From assembly GCA_023423795.1 (NCBI GenBank), contig JAFAEX010000248.1, positions 1 to 64,000 on the forward strand: DNA of 64,000 nt, read 5' to 3'. The notes beneath the pieces were generated by a model that did not search any database, had not been told where the DNA came from, and saw only the letters and a program-made list of their open reading frames with translations. Shown one piece after another: positions 15,908 to 24,972 of this stretch (its first letter is position 1; each line of letters starts with the position of its first letter). The stretch comes from Chloroflexota bacterium (GTDB taxonomy: Bacteria > Chloroflexota > Chloroflexia > Thermomicrobiales > UBA6265). The position numbers and the translations under genes are program-made.

Positions 15908-17296
15908 ATGGCCGGCGCGGACATCCACCGCTATTCCACCGATCGCCGGGGCGCCGGGCTGAACGCGCTGCTGGCGACGGCGGCCGGCGGGCTGGCGGCG
16001 CTGGCCGACACGCTGCTGCTCCCGACGATCGTCCTCGCGCTGTTCGCCGGTCAACTGACCGATTCGTTCGTCGCCATCGGCGTCGTCGCCGCCCTTGGCG
16101 CGGGATTCTGGGTGCTCGGCCGCATCCCGGCCACCCTGCTCGTCCCCGCGCGGCGGCGAAAGCAACCGTGGGCGCTCGGCGCGTCGCTCGTGCGCGTCGC
16201 CGCGCTGGGGTTGCTGACGCTTGTCGCCTTCCGGGCCCAGGCCGGCGGCGAGGGCATGCTCCGCGTGCTGTACGTCTGCTTCGGCGCGTATTCACTGGCC
16301 AGCGGCTTCGCCAGCGTTCCGATCGAAGGACTGGTCGCCAAGACCGCGCCCGTCGCCCGTCGCGATGCCTTCTACCGGCAGCGTACGCTGATGGCCGGGG
16401 CCGGGGCACTCGTCGGGGCGCTGATCGCCGCCAAGGTGCTTGGGCCGGATGGTCCCGGCTTCCCGCGCCAGTTCGCGTTGCTCTTCCTTGCCGCCACCGT
16501 GAGCCACCTCGCGGTGGCGGTCTTGCTCGCGTCGATGCGGGAGCCAACCCGCGTGGCGGAGCCGCGCGGGCTTTCCCCGGCCGCCACGATGCGGTCCGTG
16601 CCGCGCGCCCTGTCCGATCCGAGTTTCGGCAAGTTCTTCGTCTTCCGGGTGCTGCTCGCGCTGACGGCCATCGCCGACCCGTTCCTCGTCTTGTTCGCGC
16701 TCTCGCGGCTGGGCGTGCCGGCGACGGCCGTCGGCGGCTACGTCGTCGCCTACGTCGCCGGTCTGCTCGTCGCCCGACCGGCATGGGCCGCGCTGGCGAG
16801 TCGCTCCGGTGAGCGCACCGTCCTCCAGGCGTCGGCGCTGCTGCGGCTCGTGCCTCCGCTGGTCGCGCTGGCGCTCCCCTACCTCGCCGCGACCACCGCC
16901 TGGCGCAGCCGAGCCGGCGACGGTTCGTGGCTGGAGATCGTCTTCGGCGTTGCGTTCGCCTGCATCGGCGCATCGGCATCGGGGCAGGCCCGCGGCACAT
17001 TCGGCTACCTCGGGGAGTTCGCGCCGACGCGCTCCCGCCCGATTTTCGCGACGATCCTCAACGGCGGGCTTGGCCTCGCGGCCTTCGTGCCGATCGTCGG
17101 CGGCGTCGTCGTGACCCGCTCCGGGTACGACACGCTGTTCATCGTCGCCACGATCGTGGCGCTCCTCGCGGTCTTTGCCAGCGGTGCCCTGACGAATGCG
17201 TTCGTCCGCCGCCGGCCCAACTCGCGCGGTCTGCCGAGCGGTGCATCCACCGGCAATAGTGCTTCGGCGCCGGTGGTGCTTTCGCAAACCGGGTAG
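15908..17296 (+). CDS. MFS-type membrane transporter
   Basis: The protein of about 462 residues has around twelve hydrophobic helices and a central charged loop near residues 215-235. It has the general look of a major facilitator transporter, with no substrate-specific motif I recognise. The ATG at 15908 follows GGGGGAGG by five bases; an in-frame extension to 15857 lacks that signal. It has its own possible promoter. A palindromic repeat element lies just after it. Confidence 0.7.
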   Translation: MAGADIHRYSTDRRGAGLNALLATAAGGLAALADTLLLPTIVLALFAGQLTDSFVAIGVVAALGAGFWVLGRIPATLLVPARRRKQPWALGASLVRVAALGLLTLVAFRAQAGGEGMLRVLYVCFGAYSLASGFASVPIEGLVAKTAPVARRDAFYRQRTLMAGAGALVGALIAAKVLGPDGPGFPRQFALLFLAATVSHLAVAVLLASMREPTRVAEPRGLSPAATMRSVPRALSDPSFGKFFVFRVLLALTAIADPFLVLFALSRLGVPATAVGGYVVAYVAGLLVARPAWAALASRSGERTVLQASALLRLVPPLVALALPYLAATTAWRSRAGDGSWLEIVFGVAFACIGASASGQARGTFGYLGEFAPTRSRPIFATILNGGLGLAAFVPIVGGVVVTRSGYDTLFIVATIVALLAVFASGALTNAFVRRRPNSRGLPSGASTGNSASAPVVLSQTG

Positions 17297-17321
17297 CAGG
17301 GAACGGCGCCGGGCGCGACGC

Positions 17322-17400
17322 GTCATGCTGAACCCGTCGAAGGATCTCGTTGTTGTCCCGTCGGATAAATGACGAGATCCAGCGACGGGCTCGGGATGAT
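17322..17400. repeat. Dispersed palindromic repeat, copy 1
   Basis: The left arm (TCATGCTGAACCCGTCG...) and right arm pair imperfectly over about 28 bases and end in GGATCTCGT/ACGAGATCC. It is the most diverged of four related elements in this window and lacks the octamer loop repeats. It lies between the convergent MFS and pckA genes and may act as a two-way terminator. Confidence 0.75.
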
Positions 17401-17428
17401 AGAGATTGCCGTAGCCCCAAGTAGGCCC

Positions 17429-19045
17429 TCAGGCGCGCGGACCGGCGGCGGCGACCGAGGGAGAAACCGATTCGGCGAACTGCCGGAAATTGTCGGTGAT
17501 GTCGGCGGCGAGGCGGCGGGCGGCGCGGTCGCAGGCGGCCGAATCGCTCCACGCATCGCGCGGCTGCATTGGCGCGTCGGGGACACCCGGGATGCGCTCG
17601 GGAACGGCGAAGCCGAATGTCGGGTCCGGCCGGCGCGGCACGGAAGCCAGCGAACCGTCCAGGATCGCGGCCACGACGGCGCGGGTGAGGGCGATCGGCA
17701 TCCGGTGTCCGACGTCAGGAGGGCCTCCGGTCCAGCCGGTGTTAACCATCCAGACATCCGGCTGGTGGCGATCGAGCCGTTCACCAAGCAACTCGGCGTA
17801 ACGAACCGGGTGCAGCGGCAGGAACGGCGACCCGAAGCAGGCCGAGAAGGTCGCCGCCGGATTCGAGACCCCGCGCTCGGTGCCCGCCAGTTTCGAGGTG
17901 TACCCGGTGAGGTACCAGAACAGTGCCTGGTCCCGCGTCAGGCGGGCCACCGGCGGCAGCACGCCGAAGGCGTCGGCGGCGAGGAAGAGCACGTTGCGCG
18001 GGTGGCCGCCCATGCCGGAGGGGTCCGCGCCGTCGAGGATTGCCAGCGGGAAGGCCGACCGCGTGTTCTCGGTGAGCGAGCCGTCTTCGTACCGCGGGGC
18101 CCGCGTCGCAGGGTCGAGGACGACGTTCTCCAGCAGAGTGCCGAATCGTCCGGACGCGCGGTAGATCTGGGGTTCGGATTGCTCCGACAACCCGATGGTC
18201 TTGGCGTAACTACCACCCTCGAAGTTGAAAACACCTCGGTCTGACCAGCCGTGCTCGTCGTCGCCGATCAGCCGCCGCCGGCCATCGGTGGAGAGCGTCG
18301 TCTTGCCGGTGCCGGAAAGCCCGAAGAAGAGCGCGACGTCGCCGGCATCGCCGACGTTGGCCGAGCAGTGCATGGTGGCCACGCCCTCGGCCGGGAGCCA
18401 CGCTTGCAGCGCCGTGAAGACCGACTTCTTGATCTCGCCCGCGTAGCCGGTGCCGGCGATGACCACCAGCCGTTGCTCCAGGCTCAGCGCGATCACCGTG
18501 CCGGACCGTGTTTCGTGCACAGCCGGATCGGCATGGAACGAGGGCGCGTGCAGGATCGTCATGCGTGGCCGGCGGGATGGCGCTGCCTCCCGCAACAGGT
18601 GTCGGGCGAAGAGCGCGGTCCACGCGTTCTCGGTGAGCACGCGGACGGGCATCGCGTAGGCCGGCTCGGCGCAGGCCGACGCGTCGATCTGCCAGTGCTC
18701 GCGCTCGCTCAGGTGCTCCAGCACGTCGCTCTGGAGCTGGGCAAAGGCGGCCTGCGCCATCGGCTGGTTGACTTCGCCCCACCAGATCCCGCGGTCGGTC
18801 GGTTCGCCGGTGGCGACGAACTTGTCGCGCGGCGAGCGGCCGGTGTGCAGGCCGGTTTCCACGCATAGCGCCCCGCCGTCGGTGAGGCGCCCTTCGCCGC
18901 GAACGATGGCCTGTTCGATCAGGTCCGGGGTGGACGGGTCGAGGTGACGGCGGCGACCGCGGGCGTCGTAGGAACCGGCGGACGGCGGGCGGGTGGACGG
19001 ATTCGGGCGGACGATGGTCACGTTCGGGCGAGTCGCGGCAGTCAT
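17429..19045 (-). CDS. pckA: Phosphoenolpyruvate carboxykinase (ATP)
   Basis: The 538-residue enzyme converts oxaloacetate and ATP to PEP and CO2 for gluconeogenesis. It shows the ATP-type motifs: TGLHTGRSPRDKF, the kinase-1 P-loop GLSGTGKTTLS, the metal-site DDEHGW and FNFEGG. NTGWTGG lies near the C-terminus. Length is normal. The ATG at 19045 is preceded by GGAGATAACG; a longer frame to 19159 is not supported. It is convergent with the MFS gene and lies downstream of the hemL-like gene in the same direction but with a 150-base gap. Confidence 0.93.
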   Translation of the reverse strand: MTAATRPNVTIVRPNPSTRPPSAGSYDARGRRRHLDPSTPDLIEQAIVRGEGRLTDGGALCVETGLHTGRSPRDKFVATGEPTDRGIWWGEVNQPMAQAAFAQLQSDVLEHLSEREHWQIDASACAEPAYAMPVRVLTENAWTALFARHLLREAAPSRRPRMTILHAPSFHADPAVHETRSGTVIALSLEQRLVVIAGTGYAGEIKKSVFTALQAWLPAEGVATMHCSANVGDAGDVALFFGLSGTGKTTLSTDGRRRLIGDDEHGWSDRGVFNFEGGSYAKTIGLSEQSEPQIYRASGRFGTLLENVVLDPATRAPRYEDGSLTENTRSAFPLAILDGADPSGMGGHPRNVLFLAADAFGVLPPVARLTRDQALFWYLTGYTSKLAGTERGVSNPAATFSACFGSPFLPLHPVRYAELLGERLDRHQPDVWMVNTGWTGGPPDVGHRMPIALTRAVVAAILDGSLASVPRRPDPTFGFAVPERIPGVPDAPMQPRDAWSDSAACDRAARRLAADITDNFRQFAESVSPSVAAAGPRA

Positions 19046-19195
19046 CGTTATCTCCACGTGCGTGCACGGCCCGCGCGGCGGCTCGGCCGGGGCTGGCGGA
19101 ATTGCTTCGCAACCCATCTGCCAACAGGCGGTGGAGTCGCGTCGGATTGGCCGGGTCAAGCGAAGCGCCGGGGCCCGGCGCGATGCCGATGAGGG

Positions 19196-20581
19196 TTAGC
19201 CCGCCAGGGCCGGTCGTACAAACGACAGCGCCCGGGAAAACCGCGCAAGCACGTCGTCGATCGTGGCCTCGTCCATCGCCGTGGAGGTGTTGAATCCCAT
19301 GCGCGGCGCGCAGGAAACGCCTTCGAGCAGGAGGGCCAGGTGGAGCACCCGACCGAGCGCTTTGTCGGCGGCCGCGCCGTGCCGGTAGTTCGTCACCTCG
19401 TCCACGCCGAGGTGCAGCCCAACGAACGAGCCGAACCCGCTGACCGCGCCGGTCACGCCGGCATCCGCCAGCGCCGCTTCCAGGCCGGCGCGCAGCCGGT
19501 CGCCCAGTGTGTTGATCCGCTGGACTTCGGCGGGCGTATAGGCCTCCATCGCGGCGACGCCGGCGACCATCGTGACGAGGTTGCCGTTGAACGTGCCGGA
19601 CTGCCAGAGCGGCGCCGGGCGCAGCGGGTCGAATTGCTCCATGATCGCCGCCCGGCCACCGAAGCCACCGACGGGGAAGCCGCCTCCGATGATCTTGGCG
19701 AAACTGGTGAGATCCGGGCGCACCCGGTAGTACTCCTGCATGCCGCCGGGCATCAACCGGAAACTCATGACCTCGTCGAAGATCAGCAGCGCGCCGGATT
19801 CGACCGTGAGTGCGCGCAGGGCTTCGAGGAACGCCTGCTCGGCGGGAATCATCCCGGCCGATCCCATGACCGGTTCCACGATCACGGCCGCGATGTCGGC
19901 TCCGCGCTCGGCGAAGACGCGCTCGGCGGCGGCGATGTCGTTGAACGGGATGATCGTCACGTACTCGACCGTGTTGCGCGGCACGCCTATGGTGTCGAGC
20001 ACCGGGAGCGGCGCACCGGGGTGGCCCGCTGCCTCGTCCAACGGGTCCGGGTGGACGCTCACCTCGGCGTCGTCGTAGGTGCCGTGGTAGCCGCCCTCCA
20101 TCTTCACGATGAGGTCGCGGCCGGTGAAGGCGCGGGCGGCCCGGATGGCGTTCATCACCGCTTCGGTGCCGGAGTTGCAGAAGCGGACGAGGTCCACCGA
20201 GGCCACGCGCTCGGTCAGGATCTCGGCCAGCCGGGTCTGGAACCGGTTCGGCGACGGGAACGCGGTTCCGCGCGGGACCTGCGCCATCACCGCCTCGACG
20301 ACCGCCGGATGGGCGTGGCCGTGGATGAGCGAGGTGTAGTTGTTCAGCAGGTCGATGTACTCGTTGCCGTCGGCATCGACGAAGCGGCACCCGCTCCCCT
20401 GCTCGATCGCGAGCGGGTACGGCGCGTGAAACGCCACCGTGCGGGTGTCGCCGCCGGGCATCACCCGGCGGGCGGCCTCGTGATAGGTAAACGAGCGGGG
20501 CGTGCGGGCGCGATAGGCAGCCAGGACCTCGGCCTCGATCTCGGCGCGGATGCCGGTCTTGGGCGCGGTCTCGGTCACCAT
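19196..20581 (-). CDS. Glutamate-1-semialdehyde 2,1-aminomutase-like class III aminotransferase
   Basis: The 461-residue protein has class III PLP aminotransferase features: NSGTEAVMNAIRAAR, MEGGYHGTYDD, IFDEVMSFR and the PLP lysine in FAKIIGGGFPVG. These match HemL, which makes 5-aminolevulinate, but no other heme gene is nearby and HemL paralogs act on other substrates. AGGAGG lies upstream of the ATG. A strong promoter about 65 bases upstream drives it. Confidence 0.8.
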   Translation of the reverse strand: MVTETAPKTGIRAEIEAEVLAAYRARTPRSFTYHEAARRVMPGGDTRTVAFHAPYPLAIEQGSGCRFVDADGNEYIDLLNNYTSLIHGHAHPAVVEAVMAQVPRGTAFPSPNRFQTRLAEILTERVASVDLVRFCNSGTEAVMNAIRAARAFTGRDLIVKMEGGYHGTYDDAEVSVHPDPLDEAAGHPGAPLPVLDTIGVPRNTVEYVTIIPFNDIAAAERVFAERGADIAAVIVEPVMGSAGMIPAEQAFLEALRALTVESGALLIFDEVMSFRLMPGGMQEYYRVRPDLTSFAKIIGGGFPVGGFGGRAAIMEQFDPLRPAPLWQSGTFNGNLVTMVAGVAAMEAYTPAEVQRINTLGDRLRAGLEAALADAGVTGAVSGFGSFVGLHLGVDEVTNYRHGAAADKALGRVLHLALLLEGVSCAPRMGFNTSTAMDEATIDDVLARFSRALSFVRPALAG

Positions 20582-20644
20582 GCGCGTGTCCTCCTGCGTG
20601 GACCCAACGATTTTCCTCCACCCTGCCTTGGGGATGGCCCCGCG

Positions 20645-20673
20645 ATCGTAGGCAGGGCTTTGCCCACTGTCAA
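20645..20673 (-). promoter_or_regulatory. Strong sigma70-like promoter for the hemL-like gene
   Basis: On the minus strand TTGACA, 17 bases, then TACGAT. It lies 64 bases upstream of the ATG. A plus-strand candidate (TTGCCC-N16-TACGAT, -10 at 20692-20697) overlaps it, so the divergent genes may compete for polymerase. Confidence 0.75.
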
Positions 20674-20783
20674 GCGGCGGCTACGATAACGCGGCAGTGC
20701 GGCAGCGAAGAACTCGGCAGCCGGTGTCGCCGGCCTCCTCATCGAGCGGCGGCCGGTCACCGACACATGCACGGAGGACGACG

Positions 20784-21962
20784 GTGAAGATCGAGGATTT
20801 CAGGCTCGAACGCTGGATGAGCTACTGGGAAACGCGGGTCGGCTACGACATCGCCGAGAGCGGCGTCCTCCCGATGACCGTCAACGAACTGCTCGACCTG
20901 CTGCCCGAGGGCGAGCGGGAGCCCACCCGGAATCGCCTGTTCGACACCCGGCTCGGGTATTCCGAGGCGCGGGGCACCCGGTCGCTCCGCGAGGCGATCG
21001 CCGCAACCTACGAGAACACGACAGCGGACAACATCCTCGTCACGACCGGCGCCATCGAAGCCAACTACCTGCTGTTCAACGTGCTGCTGGACGCCGGCGA
21101 CGAGGTCGTCACCATCGATCCCGGTTACCAGCAGGTGCAGAGCGTGCCGAAGGCGATCGGCTGCGACGTCAAGTACTGGCGCGTGCGCGCCGACGACGGC
21201 TTCCATTTCGACATGGAGGATTTCGAGCGGGTCGTCTCCCCGCGCACGAAACTCATCTCCATCAACACCCCGAACAACCCGACCGGCGCCATCCTTTCGG
21301 AGGACGATCTGCGCCACGTCCACGACATCGCCGCGTCGTTCGGATCGTGGGTGCTCTCCGACGAGGCGTACCGCTGGCTGGACATCCCCGGCGGCGAACC
21401 GCTGGCGGCTCCGATCCGCAACCTCGGGGAGCGCGGCATCTCGGTCGGCACCTTCTCCAAGCCGTTCGGGTTGCCCGGCCTGCGCATCGGCTGGATCGCC
21501 GCGCCGGAGGAGATCGTTCGCCGCTGCTGGGCGATGCGCGACTACATCACCCTCAGTCCGGGCAAACTCAACGACATCCTCGCCGAACTGGCGCTCACCC
21601 ACCGCGACGCCATCCGCGAGCGAACCCACCGGATCGTGGCCGCCAACCTCGAAACGGCCGACCGCTGGTTCGACGAGAATGGCGACCTCGTCTCGTGGAT
21701 CAGGCCGCGCGCGGGCCTGCTGGCGCTGCTGCGCTACCGGCTGGACACCCCGTCGGCGGAACTGGCCGACCTGCTGGCCGCCGACTACAGCGTGATGCTC
21801 GCGCCGGGCTCGGCGTTCGGCTTCGAGCACCACCTGCGGATCGGCATCGGGCAAGACCCGGCGATCTTCGCCGAGGGGCTGGCGCGCACTCGTCGCTGCT
21901 TCGACGACCTTCTGGCGAAGGGGGTCGCGCTGCGCGAACCGGAAGCGGTCGGCGTGGCCTGA
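20784..21962 (+). CDS. Class I/II PLP aminotransferase
   Basis: The 392-residue protein has TTGAIEANYLLF, NTPNNPTGAILSEDD, LSDEAYRWL and the PLP lysine in GTFSKPFGLPGLRIGW. It is a fold type I aminotransferase, somewhat like capreomycidine-synthase relatives, with unknown amino acid substrate. GTG at 20784 is chosen because GGAGG lies six bases upstream. It ends at a strong hairpin shared with the convergent hydrolase gene. Confidence 0.82.
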   Translation: MKIEDFRLERWMSYWETRVGYDIAESGVLPMTVNELLDLLPEGEREPTRNRLFDTRLGYSEARGTRSLREAIAATYENTTADNILVTTGAIEANYLLFNVLLDAGDEVVTIDPGYQQVQSVPKAIGCDVKYWRVRADDGFHFDMEDFERVVSPRTKLISINTPNNPTGAILSEDDLRHVHDIAASFGSWVLSDEAYRWLDIPGGEPLAAPIRNLGERGISVGTFSKPFGLPGLRIGWIAAPEEIVRRCWAMRDYITLSPGKLNDILAELALTHRDAIRERTHRIVAANLETADRWFDENGDLVSWIRPRAGLLALLRYRLDTPSAELADLLAADYSVMLAPGSAFGFEHHLRIGIGQDPAIFAEGLARTRRCFDDLLAKGVALREPEAVGVA

Positions 21963-21980
21963 CGCTTGCCGGGCGCGAAT

Positions 21981-22026
21981 GGAGCACGGAACCACCCGCC
22001 CGCATGGGTGGGGGGTTCCGTGCTCC
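21981..22026. terminator. Bidirectional hairpin terminator
   Basis: A perfect 13-base stem (GGAGCACGGAACC with GGTTCCGTGCTCC), extended by inner GC pairs, sits between two convergent genes. Confidence 0.8.
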
Positions 22027-22055
22027 CTCGTCCTCGCTTCACGGTTACGAAAACG

Positions 22056-23201
22056 TCACTCCTCGCCTGCCGCGCAGCAGGACGTCAGCGAGTACCAGGT
22101 GTCGGGGCGTTGCACGCCTTCCACCACCTGCCGGGTCGCCTCGATCACCAGGTCCGGCTGGTCCTGGTGGATGTCGTGCCCGCTCTCGCTGGCGACGGTG
22201 AAGCGTGCGTTCGGGACGAGGTCGGCCAGCCCTTCGTTCGCCGCCATCAGGTACCCCTCCAACTCCCCGGGGGCAAAACCGGGCGCGGAGTCCGACTGCG
22301 GGAACGGCTTTCCGTGTGCCAGCACGGCCAGCGGCATCGGCGGCATCGGCGAGGCGGCGACGGCCGCGCGCACAACCGCGTCGTTGGCGCCGTACCCCGT
22401 CGTCTCGGCGTCGCCGTAGCCCGGGATCGGATGGATCACGTCCGATCCCAACTCCTGGTTGAGCCGCACCAACGCCTGCCAGCTCTCGGGCGACATCACC
22501 TCCTCCAGCAGTTCTGAATAGGCATCGACCAGCACCATACCCACAACGTCGTCGGGATAGGTCGCGGCGTAGAACCGCGCGATGAACCCGCCCATTGAAT
22601 GCCCGACCAGGACGTAGGGTCCAGGGACCTCGGCCGCCAGCAGCAAGCCGTGAAGCTCGTCCGCCATCTCGGGCACGGTGCGCGGCTGGGCGACCGGATC
22701 GCTTCGGCTGGGAACGATCTCCCCGTCGATTTCCGCGTAGGTGCCGGGGCGGTCGTATGCATAGACGCGAGCGAATGCGCTCACCCCCGGCAGGACCATC
22801 GTCCGCGGCGACGCGGGCTCGTGCAGGTCGTCGGTCCAGTAGCGGCCGGATGACCGCCCGCCCGCGACCAGCACGACGGTCTGACTTCCCTCGCCGCGGC
22901 GCTCCAGATGGAGGCTCCGCCCGCCGATATCGACCAGCCCGGCGAAATCGCCGTGACCGCCGAACGTCTCGCGTTGAGGGGTGGCGTCCTGGGACGACGT
23001 TGCGCCGCTCCCGGCGATGAAGAGCGCCGCGGCGGCGATTCCGGCGGCGCCGGCGCGCAGGGCATCGCGACGACCGCACGAACGTTCGGCGAATGGCGCT
23101 TGACCTTCGATAGTTCGTTGAGCGTCCACGATCGTTCTCCCGAGTCTCGGCTCGACCGTCGCGGTATGCGAGGCTGTCCTGGTTGACCGTAGCGACGTCA
23201 T
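22056..23201 (-). CDS. Exported alpha/beta hydrolase, tandem copy A
   Basis: The protein of about 381 residues has a twin-arginine-like leader (CGRRDALRAGAAGIAAAALF) and an alpha/beta-hydrolase domain. The nucleophile serine lies in GHSMGG, the oxyanion region near VVLVAGG, and the catalytic histidine in ASESGHDIHQDQP. It is closely similar along its length to the next gene upstream, including DIGGRSL, GRYWTDDLH, YDRPGT and a C-terminal DTWYxLxSCCA. Ester or amide substrate is unknown. The ATG at 23201 is chosen because AAAGG lies six bases upstream; other ATGs occur at 23207 and 23300. Confidence 0.8.
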   Translation of the reverse strand: MTSLRSTRTASHTATVEPRLGRTIVDAQRTIEGQAPFAERSCGRRDALRAGAAGIAAAALFIAGSGATSSQDATPQRETFGGHGDFAGLVDIGGRSLHLERRGEGSQTVVLVAGGRSSGRYWTDDLHEPASPRTMVLPGVSAFARVYAYDRPGTYAEIDGEIVPSRSDPVAQPRTVPEMADELHGLLLAAEVPGPYVLVGHSMGGFIARFYAATYPDDVVGMVLVDAYSELLEEVMSPESWQALVRLNQELGSDVIHPIPGYGDAETTGYGANDAVVRAAVAASPMPPMPLAVLAHGKPFPQSDSAPGFAPGELEGYLMAANEGLADLVPNARFTVASESGHDIHQDQPDLVIEATRQVVEGVQRPDTWYSLTSCCAAGEE

Positions 23202-23330
23202 CGTCATCCTTTGTTCACTGCCCCCATCGTTCGCGTCCGCCAGCGCGCGGATACGCCGGATGTGCGTCGCAGGAGCGGCGGCCCCCGATGGACCGGTCAT
23301 CTATTCGCCGCCCGCGCGAGTGCGACGCGG

Positions 23331-24395
23331 TCAGTCCGCGCAGCAGGAGGCGAGGTCGTACCAGGTGTCCGGGTGGCGCACACCTTCGACCACCTGCCGG
23401 ATCGCTTCGATCACGAGCTCGGGCTGGTCCTGGTGAATGTCGTGGCCGCTCTCGGTCGCGACGGTCAGTCGCGCGTTAGGGGCCAGGGCGACCTTGTCCG
23501 AGTTCCCGGCACGGAAGATCTCGTCCAACTCCTCGGCGGTAAACCCGTGCGAGTCGTCGGGCAGGACAAACGGTTTGCCGTGGCTGAGGACGGCCAGCGG
23601 CATCGGCCGCAGCGGCGAGGCCGCCACCGCATCGCGCACGATCGCGTTGTCGCCGCCGAAGGGCATCGTCTCGAGGTCGCCGTAGCCGGGAATCTCGACC
23701 ACCGTGTCCGTTCCCATCCCACGGTTGAGCCGCACCAAGGCTTGCCACTGCGCGGGCGTCATCCGGTCTTCCAACTGCTCCGAGTAGGCATCGACGAGCA
23801 CCAGCCCGACGACGTCATCGGCATACGTGCTCGCATACAGCCGCGCGAAGAAGCCGCCCATCGAATGCCCCGCGAGGACGTAGGGACCCGGGATCTCCGC
23901 GGCTTGCAGCAATGCACGGAGTTCGAAAACCACCTCCGGGGCCGTTCGTGGTTGGGCGACGGGATCGCTTCGGCTGATGAAGTCGTCGTCACCGATGCTG
24001 GCGGCGGTTCCCGGGCGATCGTAGGCAACCACGCGGGCGAAGCCGCTCACGGCAGGCATGACCATCGTGCGCGGGGCACCGGGATCGTGCAGGTCGTCGG
24101 TCCAGTAACGGCCCGACGCGCGATAGCCGCTGACCAGCACGACGGTCGGACCGTCCTCGCCGCGCCACTCCGCGTACAGCGAGCGACCGCCAATATCCAC
24201 GAGACCTGCGTAGTCGCCGTTCGTCCTGGATGCCGCTTCGTCCTCGGCGGCGACGTGCGCGAACGCTCGCCGACGCCCGGCGGCCGCGAGGGTCGGCGCC
24301 GCGATCCCGGCGCCGACAGCGCGGAAGGCGACGCGGCGCGAAATGCGGCGTCCGGTTGGCTGCACCAAGGCATCACCACCGCGGATGCTGAGCAC
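23331..24395 (-). CDS. Exported alpha/beta hydrolase, tandem copy B
   Basis: The 354-residue paralog of the adjacent gene has a twin-arginine leader (GRRISRRVAFRAVGAGIA), nucleophile GHSMGG and catalytic histidine in ATESGHDIHQDQP. The C-terminus ends DTWYDLASCCAD, matching the cysteine pair of copy A. GTG at 24395 is chosen because AGGAGGAGG ends six bases before it; a GTG six codons earlier lies inside that ribosome site. A tandem duplication explains the pair. Export outside the membrane is inferred from the leader. Confidence 0.82.
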   Translation of the reverse strand: MLSIRGGDALVQPTGRRISRRVAFRAVGAGIAAPTLAAAGRRRAFAHVAAEDEAASRTNGDYAGLVDIGGRSLYAEWRGEDGPTVVLVSGYRASGRYWTDDLHDPGAPRTMVMPAVSGFARVVAYDRPGTAASIGDDDFISRSDPVAQPRTAPEVVFELRALLQAAEIPGPYVLAGHSMGGFFARLYASTYADDVVGLVLVDAYSEQLEDRMTPAQWQALVRLNRGMGTDTVVEIPGYGDLETMPFGGDNAIVRDAVAASPLRPMPLAVLSHGKPFVLPDDSHGFTAEELDEIFRAGNSDKVALAPNARLTVATESGHDIHQDQPELVIEAIRQVVEGVRHPDTWYDLASCCAD

Positions 24396-24473
24396 GACTT
24401 TCCTCCTCCTCACGTGCCGCTGCGACGCTCGAACCCAACCGCGCCGCCGGCGGGTGCTCGAACGGCGGCGCGG

Positions 24474-24758
24474 TTACGCGGTGGGGCGATCAACGTCCTC
24501 CAGGAACCAGACCTCCGGCTCGCCCACGACCCCGGCCCGTGTCAACGCTTCGCGCAGGTCGTCGGAATCCAGGAACAGCCGCGCCCGATCGAGGTCGTCC
24601 CAACCAAGGAGGACCAGCACGTCGTTCGGGTCGCCGGCGGCGTGGAACAGCAACCCACCCCGGGAGCCGTTGGCCCGGCGCGAGATCGCGTGCCCATCGA
24701 ACACCGCTTTCCACGCGGCGAAACTCGCGATGCGGTGACGTATCAGCACCGTGGGCAT
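24474..24758 (-). CDS. Small dimeric ferredoxin-fold (ABM/cyclase-like) protein
   Basis: This 94-residue protein (MPTVLIRHRIASFAAWKAVFD... LVLLGWDDLDRARLFLDSDDL) has the beta-alpha-beta pattern of antibiotic-biosynthesis-monooxygenase-like or polyketide-cyclase-like dimeric alpha/beta barrels. Such proteins are often of unknown substrate. The ATG at 24758 has GAGG upstream. It lies between the hydrolase pair and the LuxR/ATPase regulator, all on the minus strand. Confidence 0.65.
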   Translation of the reverse strand: MPTVLIRHRIASFAAWKAVFDGHAISRRANGSRGGLLFHAAGDPNDVLVLLGWDDLDRARLFLDSDDLREALTRAGVVGEPEVWFLEDVDRPTA

Positions 24759-24858
24759 GGCACCGGCCTCAGTGAACCTGCCTGGGCATACCTCTTCTAA
24801 GCGCCCTGGGCACGGTTTGATGGTAGGCGGTCGGGCACGCGCCACCTATCCGGGGAAT

Positions 24859-24890
24859 TACTCATCCGGAGCCCGGCGCGTACTCATTCG
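24859..24890. promoter_or_regulatory. Direct repeats TACTCATYCG spaced 22 bases
   Basis: Two 10-base copies (TACTCATCCG at 24859-24868 and TACTCATTCG at 24881-24890) start 22 bases apart, two helical turns. They lie upstream of the ferredoxin-fold gene and just downstream of the LuxR-type regulator gene. They could be that regulator's operator; this is an inference from position and spacing. Confidence 0.4.
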
Positions 24891-24972
24891 CGGGTACCCG
24901 GTCGCCCACGCGGGTCATCGTATGCAGCGCCGCACCGGGCCCCGACCACATTTCGAACCGGGTGATCGGTGC

